A DNA stretch of 64,000 bases from Siphonodentalium dalli (taxonomy: Eukaryota; Mollusca; Scaphopoda; Gadilida; Siphonodentaliidae), in contig CP136064.1 of assembly GCA_032622095.1 (NCBI GenBank), forward strand, positions 247,599,827 through 247,663,826, in the 5' to 3' direction. Positions 1-10,740 of this stretch are shown piece by piece (the stretch's first letter is position 1; each line of letters starts with the position of its first letter). The translations under genes were made by a program, and so were the position numbers. The notes under the pieces are model-generated. The model was not told the DNA's origin and did not search any database. It was given only the letters and a program-made list of their open reading frames with translations.

Positions 1-349
1 AACATTGGAATAACTTCTTTGAAATTTCAGAATCATCGATCGATACAGTTGTTATTGAAAAATCCAACTTCCATTTAAATTCAAGCACTCTCCAGTGGTG
101 GGAGCTAAAACTCAAAGACTTAAATTTTAGGGAAAAAAATTAACTAAAGGACTTTCATAAAGAAGGCTCTGATTACATTAGAACTTATCAAAATAATGGG
201 AACTCTGGTCAGCTACAATGGAGGATAGCTAAAAATATTTATCACAATATGCATTGAATAGCTTATCTATTTTGTCAACAACAGAAGAATCATCAAAGTT
301 CCATATTCTCAATGATGAATCTTTTGGGACTATGCTAATATCAGATAAT
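1..349. other. Unassigned AT-rich sequence at left edge
   Basis: I see no open frame with recognisable protein content, no repeat shared with the rest of the window and no RNA gene here. It lies just 3' of the broken transposon-derived gene on the minus strand, so it may be that gene's 3' flank. Confidence 0.3.
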
Positions 350-352
350 AGT

Positions 353-1224
353 ATGTAGATTGTAGAGGTTCTGAGTGTCCTTCAAGTCTTCTTTCGTTGG
401 CCATTTGAAATACTTGTGTCCAACACGCTCCATGTAATTAATGGTAGCCTGAGTATTGGTGTTTACAGATTCGATCATATACCCAGATACCAAGAGTCTT
501 CATATGCCACAGCACAGAATGTACAGATGTCCATAGATGTGTAGATGTGGCGGTTGTCCACAATAGCAGATGACCCGTCGACCTTTCTCTTTCTTGTGCA
601 TTTTGCCTTTTCCAAAAGCTTTTTGGCTGCAGATTTTAAGGACTTGGATTTAGACGGAGCTTCAAGAGGATTTGTTTTTGTTGGTCTTTCTTTCTTCAGG
701 TTTAACAGAACTGCTCGCTCTTCTTTGGATCTTATTGGAATATTTGAGGATGATTGTGTTGTAACTGAAATATTTGAGGATGACTGTGTTGTAGCAGAAG
801 AGGAATCTAGAGATATCAAAATTTCTTTCAGGTTGAGAAAGAGAGTTGCCAATGGCAACTGCTTAGAATTTTTTGACAGGTGAAATAATTCTTTATTACA
901 CCGTATCTTTAAGATGAGATGATGATATTTTATTTGTGATTTTAGCGCTTTCATTTTCTTTAATTTGCTGCTGATGTTATTAAGCTTATTGTCTATATCA
1001 CATTCCGTCCATAACCCTGTGTCATTAATCTCCATCTGTAGATTATGCAAGCTTCTCTGTCTTGTTGCCACGTGTTGCTTTAATAGTTCATTCTTCTTCT
1101 TCTTCAGGAAAAGGAATTTTTCATAGTTAAGTTGTCTCCTGTTTTTATTGAGTTTACATCGCTGCGGTCCATTTCTGATGGCTCTCTTTAAGTAGCTGTG
1201 TCTTACCTTTTTTGGCAAACTCTT
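353..1224 (-). pseudogene. C-terminal half of a transposon-derived protein, frameshifted
   Basis: The minus strand reads a lysine-rich, coiled-coil-like segment with an imperfect serine-rich repeat, then a C-terminal block ending around C-A-V-A-Y-E-D-S-W-Y-L-G. The frame stops at about position 476. If two bases are skipped there it continues with N-Y-M-E-R-V-G-H-K-Y-F-K-W-P and further residues to about 353. A 'VAYedsWYpG...FkWP' ending of this kind is, from memory, common at the end of multi-copy uncharacterised transposon-encoded proteins in marine invertebrates. The apparent N-terminal methionine of the long open frame lies inside the small repeat at 1225-1722, so that start is not genuine. 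It probably belonged to the same ancestral gene as 1941-3521. Function unknown. Confidence 0.5.
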
Positions 1225-1722
1225 AAAGGTACGGTTGGCCTTGGCGGTGGGTATCCTGTGAAAATATTTCCACCCATCAAAAACCGCCACAAACAGAAAG
1301 AACATCAAAATGTAGACAGACTTTGTCCGTATACAAATAAGAAATATCGCATAAACAGTATGTTATTGTCATTTGTTTGACCATTGTTATGTAAACAAAA
1401 GCATAACAAGTTACTTTTCTGGTGTTTGTTTATAGTATGATGGAAACACAAAGAGCGTTCTTTGTTGCTGAATTCCTGATATGGAACTAATAAAGAGCGT
1501 TTATATCATTTGTGTGTGATTAGGCAGTGACACTGTGCTGTCTTCTGTAACACAATCAGGCTCTTGTTTATGTAAAATATTGTAAGTCTTTATGATAGCA
1601 TGCTGTTTACGCGATGGTCATTGTATATATGAACGAAACTGTATGCGTTTTAATGTTTGTCTGTTTACGGTGTTTGGAACAAATAGGAATATTTTCGACA
1701 ACTAAGGCCAACCGTGCCTTTA
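1225..1722. mobile_element. Small inverted-repeat element A (copy in the transposon-derived gene)
   Basis: A unit of about 500 bp whose ends are inverted: TAAAGGTACGGTTGGCCTT on the left, and on the right the complement of TAAAGGCACGGTTGGCCTT. Two more copies occur at 20378-20874 (reverse orientation) and 39096-39604. No coding capacity is evident, so it looks like a MITE-type non-autonomous DNA transposon. Its insertion separates the two halves of the transposon-derived protein gene. Confidence 0.65.
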
Positions 1723-1940
1723 ATATATTGATAAGTCTTGTTATTCCTAAAACAAATAACACCAGAAATGTGGTTAGTATTCCTTTGAGGGGCTCGGTTA
1801 ATTTCCCTGTCCAGATCGCTAAAGTCCAGATCGCCAGCTCGATTCGTAGTAGGGCACGATTTGGTCTCATTTAGAATCTTGCATGATGGTTTGTTGAATT
1901 CGCCACCGATCAGCTGATCTGCTACCTGCCTAGTAACTAA

Positions 1941-3521
1941 TTATAGACAGTCAAATGACAAAAGCTCAAGACACTCCTTTGTTAACTGTTGCACTTCTTC
2001 TGATGTCTCCTCAAAAAGTTTCAAATAGACTGCATCTTTACTCATGGCAAAATCTGGAAAAACACACTCTTCATTTAAGAGAGCTGATACATTACTTGAG
2101 TATTTCTTCAGCTTGTTTTGCAGAACTTGCCATTGGTGATTTAATTGTAAGATATTAGCATCTTTCTCCTCGATTACTCTCCATAATGGTTGGGTGATCA
2201 GTTTCCCAAATATGCCAAGGGATCGCATAACAGCAACACAAACATCAGAACCCAAGCTGTCCAGAATACAGCTAACAATTGTGTTGGTTGTAGTCATTCT
2301 CAAGAATTCAGTAATGTGGTCAAGGTGGTAATATGCTGCTGCACCATTCGCAAATAATATGTTGAAGCGATGTCGCAGGAAAGACACTAGCTTGTTGTCA
2401 ATACTCTTCTCTTCTAAGAAAGCCTCACAGTCACAATACCTTCCGAATCGTTGACTTCCTGCAGATGTTATTGTTTGAGAGAGCTCAAAAATCAAATCAA
2501 ACGTCCTAGCATTTCCTTTCTCAAATGAGTGCTGAGTTATTTTGGTCGAATCTGGAAGGGCTATTTCTTCGAAGGTCTTCAATCCTTTTGATGCAGCAGT
2601 ACCCATATTGGCTATCACATGTAAACCACAAAATAGTCCGTTTACTGCCGATATCTTCTTTTTCTCTTCTGGGGATAAATTGTCATAGTCTGGCAATGCT
2701 GATTTGAATACCTCATCCCGATAGCCCTCGAAACGTGCATTGAATGATTTGTTAACGATGTGCCGATCAGTCATGAAGTTTTTGAATTTTTGAAGCATTT
2801 CAGTCTTCAACTTCTGGGCAGTTTCAACATCATCTCTGGAAGAGGAAGAGATACCAAACAGAAGATCTTCAATAGCTGACAGAAAACACTCTGTGTCGCC
2901 TCGTACCATCTCTTGGATACCCATAGAAAACGTTGCTTTACCTTTCTGATCATCGACAGTGGAAACTTGGAATGCAGAGTATTCTCGGAATATTTTCTTT
3001 GTCCCATCCAGATGCAAAGTCAGATTATCACCTTTTACAATTTGATCTGTCACGTGCATATGGCTGATGGATTCCAATTCGCTCTGAAGATTAGATACGA
3101 ATGCTTTTGAAGGTAGCTGTGGTACTGTGATGTCAGTCAGACCTTCTATGACACATCGCACGACATCGGTACATTTGCCAACTGAAACTCCTAACGATAG
3201 AAGCTGCATCATTACCAGACGAAGTTTGTCAGAGTATGTTATATGCCCATCATGTATATCCTTAAATAGCACTTCTTCTGGGTCAGGCAAAGAATTTTTA
3301 CCAGCATCTCCACATTCAGAAATTTCGGCCGCCTCCAGACAATGTATATCTCTATTCAAGGCATCAATCTTTTTCTGTTTCAGAGCGAACTTGAAACAAG
3401 ATCCGTTGTTGGTCTTTTTTGTTTTGGTTTTCCATTTACTTTTCAACTTTATAGCTAACTCCTTCTGTTTCTTAACTGACAATAGGTTGGCATTGAGATA
3501 TTCTAAGGTCGAAGGTTCTTA
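1941..3521 (-). pseudogene. Transposon-derived protein, N-terminal/core part (5' incomplete)
   Basis: A single open frame of about 520 codons runs from a stop at about 3520 to the stop at 1941. No ATG lies near its 5' end (the first candidate initiator is TTG at 3482), so it is an internal exon or is 5'-truncated. It begins with a lysine-rich stretch and then reads like an RNase H-fold DDE-type protein. Visible segments include L-H-L-D-G-T (about residue 155), T-D-R-H-I-V-N-K-S-F-N (about 235) and N-G-L-F-C-G-L-H-V-I-A-N-M (about 280). The aspartates and histidine are candidate catalytic positions only. From memory, this pattern belongs to repeated uncharacterised proteins of cnidarians and molluscs that behave like transposable elements. 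I cannot name the superfamily. The 218 bp between this frame and element A include a good splice acceptor (about 1757 on the minus strand), so part of it may have been intronic. Confidence 0.5.
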
Positions 3522-4330
3522 AATATTGTGTCACAATAATCACTTGTACCACATTTGATAGTTTGTGTAATATAATGTCTGTATAATATCTCCGTACAGA
3601 GGAGGTAATAAAGATATATATTAGGGGAAGTACCTATTAATTACTGTTTTTATGGTAATTTCTGATCATTTCTCTCAACTAAAACATCGTCTGAACTACA
3701 CTCAATTGTAAATATTTACATCTCGACTCGGGACGCAACTTTTGGCGATAAGCTAACACAATTGATTTCGCCACTGAAAGTCATTGCATTTAATTAATAT
3801 ATGAAAATGGCGGATGTGTTGTCAATTTGGATTAATATTCGTAAAAATAACTACTTTGAGCAAGATTATTCTCACTTTCTATTTAATCACACTACCAGTG
3901 TGTTTCACATCACTTTAATATAACAGAAGTGAAACGCATTATATTGTCGATCACATAATTTCGACTGGTCCTGTGAAGTTGGGGTTATGTAGTCACGCGA
4001 CATTAGTCACATTACTCGGAAAGTTGCCGAAGTAAACGGACATAAACTAATGGTATTAAGTTTAGATGGTGACACGATAATTTCCAGGTCATGATCATAT
4101 ATTACATTACAAGTCGACCAGATCATAAGACACGTCATTATTCTTGCACACAACTCGTAAAGTGTGGCTCTTGTCTGTGGTTTCGGAATATTCCTCTTTG
4201 ATACATGTTTCGCCAAAAACAATTATGTGCAGATCTGCAGTCCACTGACCACATGACATTAAGATACGATAAATATCACAATTACTGTAACCGAAGATAC
4301 ATTCCGTCCGTAAATACACATGTATTTACT
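3522..4330. other. Intergenic; remnant of a further array unit
   Basis: From about 3990 to 4330 this matches the unit-boundary blocks at 14735-15080, 24110-24540 and, inverted, 52720-52880 and 63300-63480. It looks like the far end of one more array unit to the left, the rest of which is absent. I see nothing recognisable in 3522-3985. Confidence 0.5.
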
Positions 4331-4722
4331 AAATGGACCCTCCCATTCAGTTAGAATAGACGTTGTATTGACCTCCATCATAGGAAAGTAAATATACAGC
4401 TTTAGTGGTATTTACATGATTCATGAACATCTATATTTAATAATGTATATACAAGAGAACAAAAATAAGAGAGACAGATAGAGCGCCTAAAATTATTAAC
4501 CTTGACTGGGGGATGTTCAGGAATATAAGCAGACGGCAGCTGATATAAGTGCAGAAGGATTCCTATTAATCTGTGGGAAAATATTCACTATATAAGTTCA
4601 ACACACGGCTGTATGTTGAACTTATTATCTGACAATTCCCCAAGGGAAATACTCGTCTATGAGTGATTATTAATGAAGGGTTATGCAAGGATAAAGTGAT
4701 GCAGCTTTCAAATTCTGATAAT

Positions 4723-4728
4723 TTTATT
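4723..4728 (-). other. Poly(A) signal of T-box copy 1
   Basis: AATAAA on the minus strand about 150 nt after the stop codon. The same hexamer at the same relative place occurs in copies 2, 4 and 5, which supports it as the shared 3' end signal. Confidence 0.6.
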
Positions 4729-4873
4729 TAACACTTTCACGATAGCAACTATAAATGGCAACGGTAAATAACTAAATATGCATATAAATAATAATAAATA
4801 ACAATATTCACAAAACAAACGTATGCGATAATCCAGCAGCACGTTGACGTATATTTATTATGTGAGTTTAGAA

Positions 4874-7800
4874 TCACAAGTCACTCGGGGTGAAGGTCAT
4901 GGACATGGCTTCTCTCAGAATATCGTGGTTATAGTTCTCCGATGTCACATGTAACTCCTCAGAAACAAACGATTTGACTATTTCCTTTGTATCGTCGCAG
5001 TAACCGTGGTAACCGCCGCTTCCGATGCTGCTGTTTGAAGAATCTGGCAGAACATCGCCATCTGGTGAGGATTCACAGATTCCGAGGGAAGGTACCAGGC
5101 TATCAGGTGAGATATGTGAATCTTCGTCATCAGTGGCTGGAAGGCTTATGTCGTCCTTATTCTTTGATATATCGAAGATGTCTGCTTTCAGTTGTTCAAA
5201 GTCTGGTGTCAATCGCAATGATGGTTCACACAACGCTGCTAGTGCAAATAGGTCGTTGGAATATGGGAGCACAGAGGAACATGTTGCTTGGTGACTGAAC
5301 TGGTGACAACTGTTGAAATTCCTGCTATCGTAACTGAGTTCGTCGTATGATCTTGAGAAGACGGGTGATAACGAGTTGAAGGCTGGAAGGATGTGGTTAT
5401 CCCAGGTCGGTATCGGTGAATCCACAACCGGAGTGGGTGTGTAGCTCTGTGGTGAATAGTCTTTTTGTGGAGTTTGGGTATGGCTAGGATTAACTTGCCT
5501 TCTTTTGCTTTCTGGTTGAACATCTGCAAACAGATAAAACATACGAATTAACAATTGAATGTAAATGATTGTGAGAGCCTGTCGAGACGGCAGGTGCAGT
5601 CGACAATTGCTTGAATTGGATTTGGACAGATTTACAGGTGCTGAAATATTTTTGTATTTTAAGCACGTACATCAGGAAATACAACCGATGCTTCGCTTGT
5701 GTTTGAAGTGAAATTCCAGGAATAATCTTTTTCAAGTTCGTTCATCGTGAATAAAGATTTGAATTTTCGCCATGTAAAATACGCTAGCTGTGTTGCTTTC
5801 AGTTTAGAGTAAAGAGAAGATAAAATTAATGGTTTTGACTTCACATGTATATGAATACTTACCACTCGTGTCTTCAGACTCTGATCTCAGTCGCTTCTTT
5901 GTCATTGTTCTGGAACTTGAAATGAGAGGAGAAAATAATCAGATTTGAACGATAACAAAAAAGGGTCAATCATTCTTATCTAAATATCTTATTTGCCTCT
6001 TGGTTTTTGCCGACGGTTGGATCTGATTACAGTAGCCGTGGAAGAAAATGTAAGGCGCTACAGCCCGAATTGCATCCAAGTATCGGCAAATGGAACAGAT
6101 GGGGGAACCGCGAAATTGGAATAAAACAAGAAGTAATTAGAGTGAATGTTGGGGTGGACACACCACTAATCCGCGAGTACCTATTTGTTATGTCATTACG
6201 CCGAAAAATACCATAACTGACTGCATAACACTCACCTCTCATCTTTATTCTCTCTGAAGCCTTTTGCGAATGGATTGTTGTCGATTTTGAGCTTCGTGAT
6301 CTGAAAGAATAAATTCCAATTATGTCATGACGAATGTATGTTACGAATCGAAGAGGAGAAAACTGAAGTGTAAAGTTGATAGTTAAATCGATATTTCGAT
6401 ATATCGAGTAAATAAATGACTGAATGAGGCCGGAATGATATCACGAAGACTCCGTCCTAATTCGTCTTAGAACATATTTCGGAATAAAAAGTTCTCATTG
6501 GACTGAGTACGAAGTACTCTGGTGTTAGGAATTCCATCTAAAGCATCAAGTAGAATTAATGTATTTATTTTTCATTTCAATTTCAATGTTATATGAGTAC
6601 AGTTCATTGAATTCCCCTCAAATGTGGCGTCTTCCTTCTTCACTTTTCAAGCTGTTGAAAATTATTGAAAAAAAGGTTTGAGATTTATAATACTAGATAC
6701 GCACCTCTTCGCTCTGGTATGCGGTGACAGGAATGAAAGTTGTTTCAGCAAAGGTGAAGGTCTTTGTTAGCGCTTGTTCGGGACGGTCGTCTGCCATGGA
6801 TATATGAAGACGAGGTTTGTATTTCTGCATCGTGTTCACTATGACCTGCAATGAGTAACAGAAGTTAGATTAAAGGCCAACTTAGTTTTCGAACCCCAGA
6901 TCACATGATATAAAAATAAATTCCACATTATATACCATTTGAAAGAGGAAGCTCCAAAAGATTGTATTATCAACTTATGCGGTGTAGTATACTGTGAACA
7001 TGTTATTGTTGAGGTACCGACGTGTGTTATGTGCTTAAGTTTCATATGGACTGTTCTGCCAAGTCTATTATTTTCAATGGAAGGGGAATAACTATATATC
7101 TTAGTTTGAATTATGTTGCATTCTGGCAGCGAAACGGGGGAAATGTTGCTATGATTTCAGCTATTTTCTATTACTCTATGGGCACATTCAGACACACAGA
7201 CGTTCCAAATGGTGATGACTTCTAGTATTTTAATCTATTTCATGGATTGTTATTAAAACCGTATATCAAGGCACTATAAAAAATAATGGTGACCCGAAAA
7301 TTAAATGGGCATTTAAACCTTCGTTTACTGAATGGATTCTCACTTTGAGTTTCAGCAGAATACAACGGAATGGTCAAATCATAATAATGTTTTTAAATAC
7401 ATTCCGATCACATGAGCGAACGAGACATAGAACGCCATTCAGATGTTGCCTCTTCTGCTATTTTGTTAACAATTAGTCTCAAATGCTGCATTTCCAGTTT
7501 AATGAGAATAAACATATTGAAAATTCAAATAGATTCGTTTCTAGGGGATACACAGCTTTACTTATTAATAGACATCCCTTGAAACGAATCAGCGAGCATA
7601 TAATAAGTAGCCATGTGCGAGTATTCATTGAGCGCTCCGCGTGTAAAACTAATGTAGAGATTATTGTATCCTATGGGCGCTGGGGTTTTTATTTATAGAA
7701 TGGGAATTTTTGGACGGATTAAAAGTCGAACTGCGACCCGGAGGCCGAGTCCGGTAAAAGGTGTAGTTGGGAATTTCAATTTCAATTGTTATTCGGATGC

Positions 7801-9518
7801 CAAGAAGTGCAAGGCTAGTAATTCTATGAGTTGGTCGTTCTTGAAACCAATATATTTTATATTCTATAATTACAATCATGGGTATATAATATATGATCTT
7901 GAGCGCATTACCATTTCTGACTATGGTTTTCTTGTTTATGAATGTGGGAGAAATAGTACCCGAACACATCAGAGGGGCTTATTGTATTCTACTTGACCAA
8001 ACAATGGAAGCGCTTATTAAGTTTGAACTTGTTTTGAACGGCAACTATTTTGTTTTCATTCCATGACACTAATAAATATAGATGTAACTGATATGGATGT
8101 GAAGTGTGAGCTAATACAAAGTGAATGATTTTATATGATGTTCATGCAAGGCCAAATACCATGTTGATATTGTTCAGAATTGAGTTGAAGTTCAATGAAG
8201 TTAGTTCTTTAAAAACCAAACCCACCATACTTACATTCCCTTGCTGTGATTTCCTGTTATTTGTCAGCTTGAGTTTGAGGAACATGACAGGCTTGTGCAT
8301 CCAGAATGATCCGAGTGCCGGGGAATCGGGATGTACGTAGGTTGTCATGGGAACCGGACTATCAACTTTACCGGAAGCTAACCACTCAGAGTCGTAGAAC
8401 TTGTACCGACAGTCGTCCACGGAAACCACATCGATGGAGAGGGTGTACTGTTTCGTGGGGTGTAGTCCCTCAATGGAGTACGACAGTGATGGGAACATCC
8501 GTCTGCAAAGATAAATCGTCATATAAAAATGTTGTGAGTGTGCATAAGACAACGATTTAGAGAACTGCGCGATTTGAGTCATATGCGATCACCTTGTTTA
8601 TCAACATATTTCTTCTTCGGCATAATTCTGGCGGCTGCAATATGAACATATTGTTCGACCATTAATATGAGGAAAGTTTATGTGATACAATAAATACGCA
8701 AAAAAAATTATAAAATAAAATAAATAAATAACACTCGGTGCTTGAAACTTTTGAAGATTCAAGAAATTATATGACAATCACATAACATTGTTCCATGGCC
8801 CGATTTGTGCTAATTAATTGACAGTTTTGATCATACTAAATAAAACGAATGACCAGGGTGTGAAATGAACCCGACCTGCTTCTCAAGGATCCATAGTATA
8901 CCAGACTTACCTTCCAACTTTGGTGACTATCATTTCCGTCCCAATCTTATCAAACTTTCTCCACATTCCAGCATTATGGAGAGACACGACCACTTCCCGC
9001 TGATGGTTGTGGATTGCATTAACAGCAACGGATCGTGGATGTTGGCAGTCTGAAATAAGCAAAACAAACATAAACGTGTGTAAATCATCTGGGTAAACAC
9101 TTTGTACAAAACCGCATGCTCCTGTTTAGTCAATCTTTATGCATGCATTAAAAATGTATCCGAAAACCGATTAGAATCAGCCAAAAACGGCCGAGTTACA
9201 TTATTTCAGTATTGTATATAAAAAAAACAGTATGACGAAGTCTGAATTAATTTGCACCTTTTTTTTTTTTTTTTTTATATATTAATTCTGATAGAAGGGA
9301 CTGGGTAAAACTTCCGGATTTAATTTTAGCATACAATGAATGCAACCTAATGGTCCAACGTACACAACGAAGGTGGACATCTTACCTATTCCCGCTGCTG
9401 AATCCCGGGGTAGAATCTCTTGTTTCGTGTACGGACATCCTTGCGACTGGTATGTTTGTGGAGGTAAGATTGACGGGATGACGGAGTCCCAGGTGGCGTA
9501 GACACTGTCAGAGAACAT
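4874..9518 (-). CDS. T-box transcription factor, copy 1 (only intact copy)
   Basis: Predicted sequence-specific nuclear DNA-binding transcription factor of 482 aa. Exons on the minus strand: 9518-9386 (ATG at 9518), 9049-8911, 8502-8235, 6845-6705, 6300-6236, 5915-5863 and 5523-4874. All junctions are GT/AG and phases agree. The T-box runs from about residue 65 (V-S-L-H-N-A-G-M-W-R-K-F, then G-T-E-M-I-V-T-K-V-G-R-R-M-F-P) through [21 protein letters not shown] and V-T-A-Y-Q-S to N-P-F-A-K-G-F-R near 245. Basic stretches (T-K-K-R-L-R, S-K-R-R-Q) follow and may be nuclear localisation signals. The C-terminus is proline/serine- and acid-rich, consistent with an activation region. D-D-C-R-Y-K-F and N-N-P-F-A-K-G-F-R recall Tbx2/3 and Tbx4/5, but the rest is divergent, so no subfamily is assigned. 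Oddities: TGA replaces a serine codon two residues before the end used by the other copies. Exon 3 has L, H and L where the other copies have P, R and H. Confidence 0.9.
6868..7320. mobile_element. Short repeat in intron 3 of copy 1, ends in TTTAAAGGCCC-like motif
   Basis: About 450 bp present in intron 3 of copies 1 and 5 (59291-59734) but missing at the same place in copies 2 and 3. Its ends read TTAAAGGC and, inverted, GGCNTTTAA. The same terminal motif recurs at about 13655, 32885, 53105 and 63695, so this is a dispersed family. Its presence only in copies 1 and 5 groups those two together. Confidence 0.45.
7629..7934. mobile_element. Dispersed repeat B in intron 3 of copy 1
   Basis: About 300 bp shared with intron 3 of copy 5 (58689-58975) and absent from the empty site in copy 2, where the flanks join directly (about 18490). 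Related fragments lie at 35515-35790, 36240-36420, 36590-36660 and 37000-37080. Internal landmarks are GGTGTAGTTGGGAATTTCAA and ACCATAGTCAGAAATG. It has no coding content. Confidence 0.5.
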
Positions 9519-10573
9519 GGTTCAATTCCTGTAATGAAAAAGATGGAAATGTAAGTCAATGCAGAGTAAATCATCACGATTATATAAATCATTATTGATA
9601 AACAAAAAGTTACATGTACGTCGAAAATGCGTCACACGCTGCGAAATCCTAGCCGCCATATCAATGGGATGCTAGTTGTAGAATCTAAAAATAAAATCAA
9701 TACAACAAGCGCGATTGATGCTAAACTAACATGAACCACCATTCAGTCCGACATTTAGTGATACCTCAGAAAATTATGGTCCTCGCAGGCACAAACATTG
9801 TTCCTTGAGTATATCGAGACGTTTTAGATTAGGATTACAGAGAATCGTATTTATTATCTTAAAACATGGAGAATTTTCATTAATGTTGAAACCATACGTT
9901 TCTAATTATATAATGACTGAACACAGAACACTACCATAACAGCTGGGAATAATGTCTTCAGTGACTGTGTGATATAAATGCTGACAATGTATTCTCCAAG
10001 TCACGTAGTAGCGTAGTTTATTTAAAGAGCGTTTTAATTGTGTGCATTGTTCTCATAATTCTCTTTGTATATAGTGCAATGCAAGTCGTAATAGTAAAAT
10101 ATTCTACATGTACAAAGAATATATTTGTATTTCGATTAAAAACCACATAAAGAATAAAGCACGGACAAAATTGTGGATGTTGCGAACAATTTCGAAGTCG
10201 AAAAAGAGGGATAACTTCAATAAACAAGTCGGATCAACCTCATAATAGCAGATTCCCATGGTACATATCTGTACCAAAAATCACTGAAAAATGTAGATAT
10301 ACAAGCTCGACAAACTTGCCTCCACTTATGGTATAATAATATGGTCCTCGCTGGCATACACATTATAAGGAACTGACCGGAGTTTCCTGAATTTAAAGTA
10401 AATTGGAACGTTTTTATACTAGGTTTTCATAGAATCTTGTTTATGTTGAAAAATTATGAATTATCGTTCATATTGAAACAATACGTTTCATGTAATATAT
10501 TGACTGAAAACTACACTAACAAGCTGGGAATAAAGTATTAACATACTAATAAAAAGTACTATATGCTACTCAC

Positions 10574-10645
10574 AATTTAACTGTAGCTGAGTCGTTGTTT
10601 ATAACGTGATGAAGTGGTTGTGATGCGTTATGTTTGAATTATACT
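10574..10645 (-). other. Non-coding first exon of copy 1
   Basis: It ends at 10574 before a GTGAGT donor and joins, across an intron of about 1.05 kb, an acceptor at 9529 that leaves ten bases before the ATG. The 5' edge is inferred from the TATA box. The same arrangement occurs in copies 2, 3 and 5. Confidence 0.5.
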
Positions 10646-10666
10646 GGATTCTGACGACAAGTTTCA

Positions 10667-10676
10667 GTATATATAC
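10667..10676 (-). promoter_or_regulatory. TATA box of copy 1
   Basis: GTATATATAC lies about 95 bp upstream of the conserved GTGAGT donor. It is in the same place in copies 2, 3 and 5 and is missing in psi6. A GTGTGA half T-site (10772-10777, plus strand) lies about 100 bp upstream in a block conserved between copies. Confidence 0.55.
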
Positions 10677-10740
10677 AGATACAGGGATACTCATTGTCAC
10701 ATCTCACTTCCTATGGTATTAATTTTATAGATGCTCGACT

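Noticed and set aside
5025-5294. Opposite-strand frame across the last T-box exon (also 15787, 44161, 62159)
   Set aside because: Shadow frame of a serine-rich coding exon, preserved only because the exon is conserved.
8306-8560. Arginine-rich opposite-strand frame over T-box exon 3 (also 18872, 25339, 58063)
   Set aside because: Antisense shadow of the T-box coding sequence; it tracks exon 3 and runs into intron.
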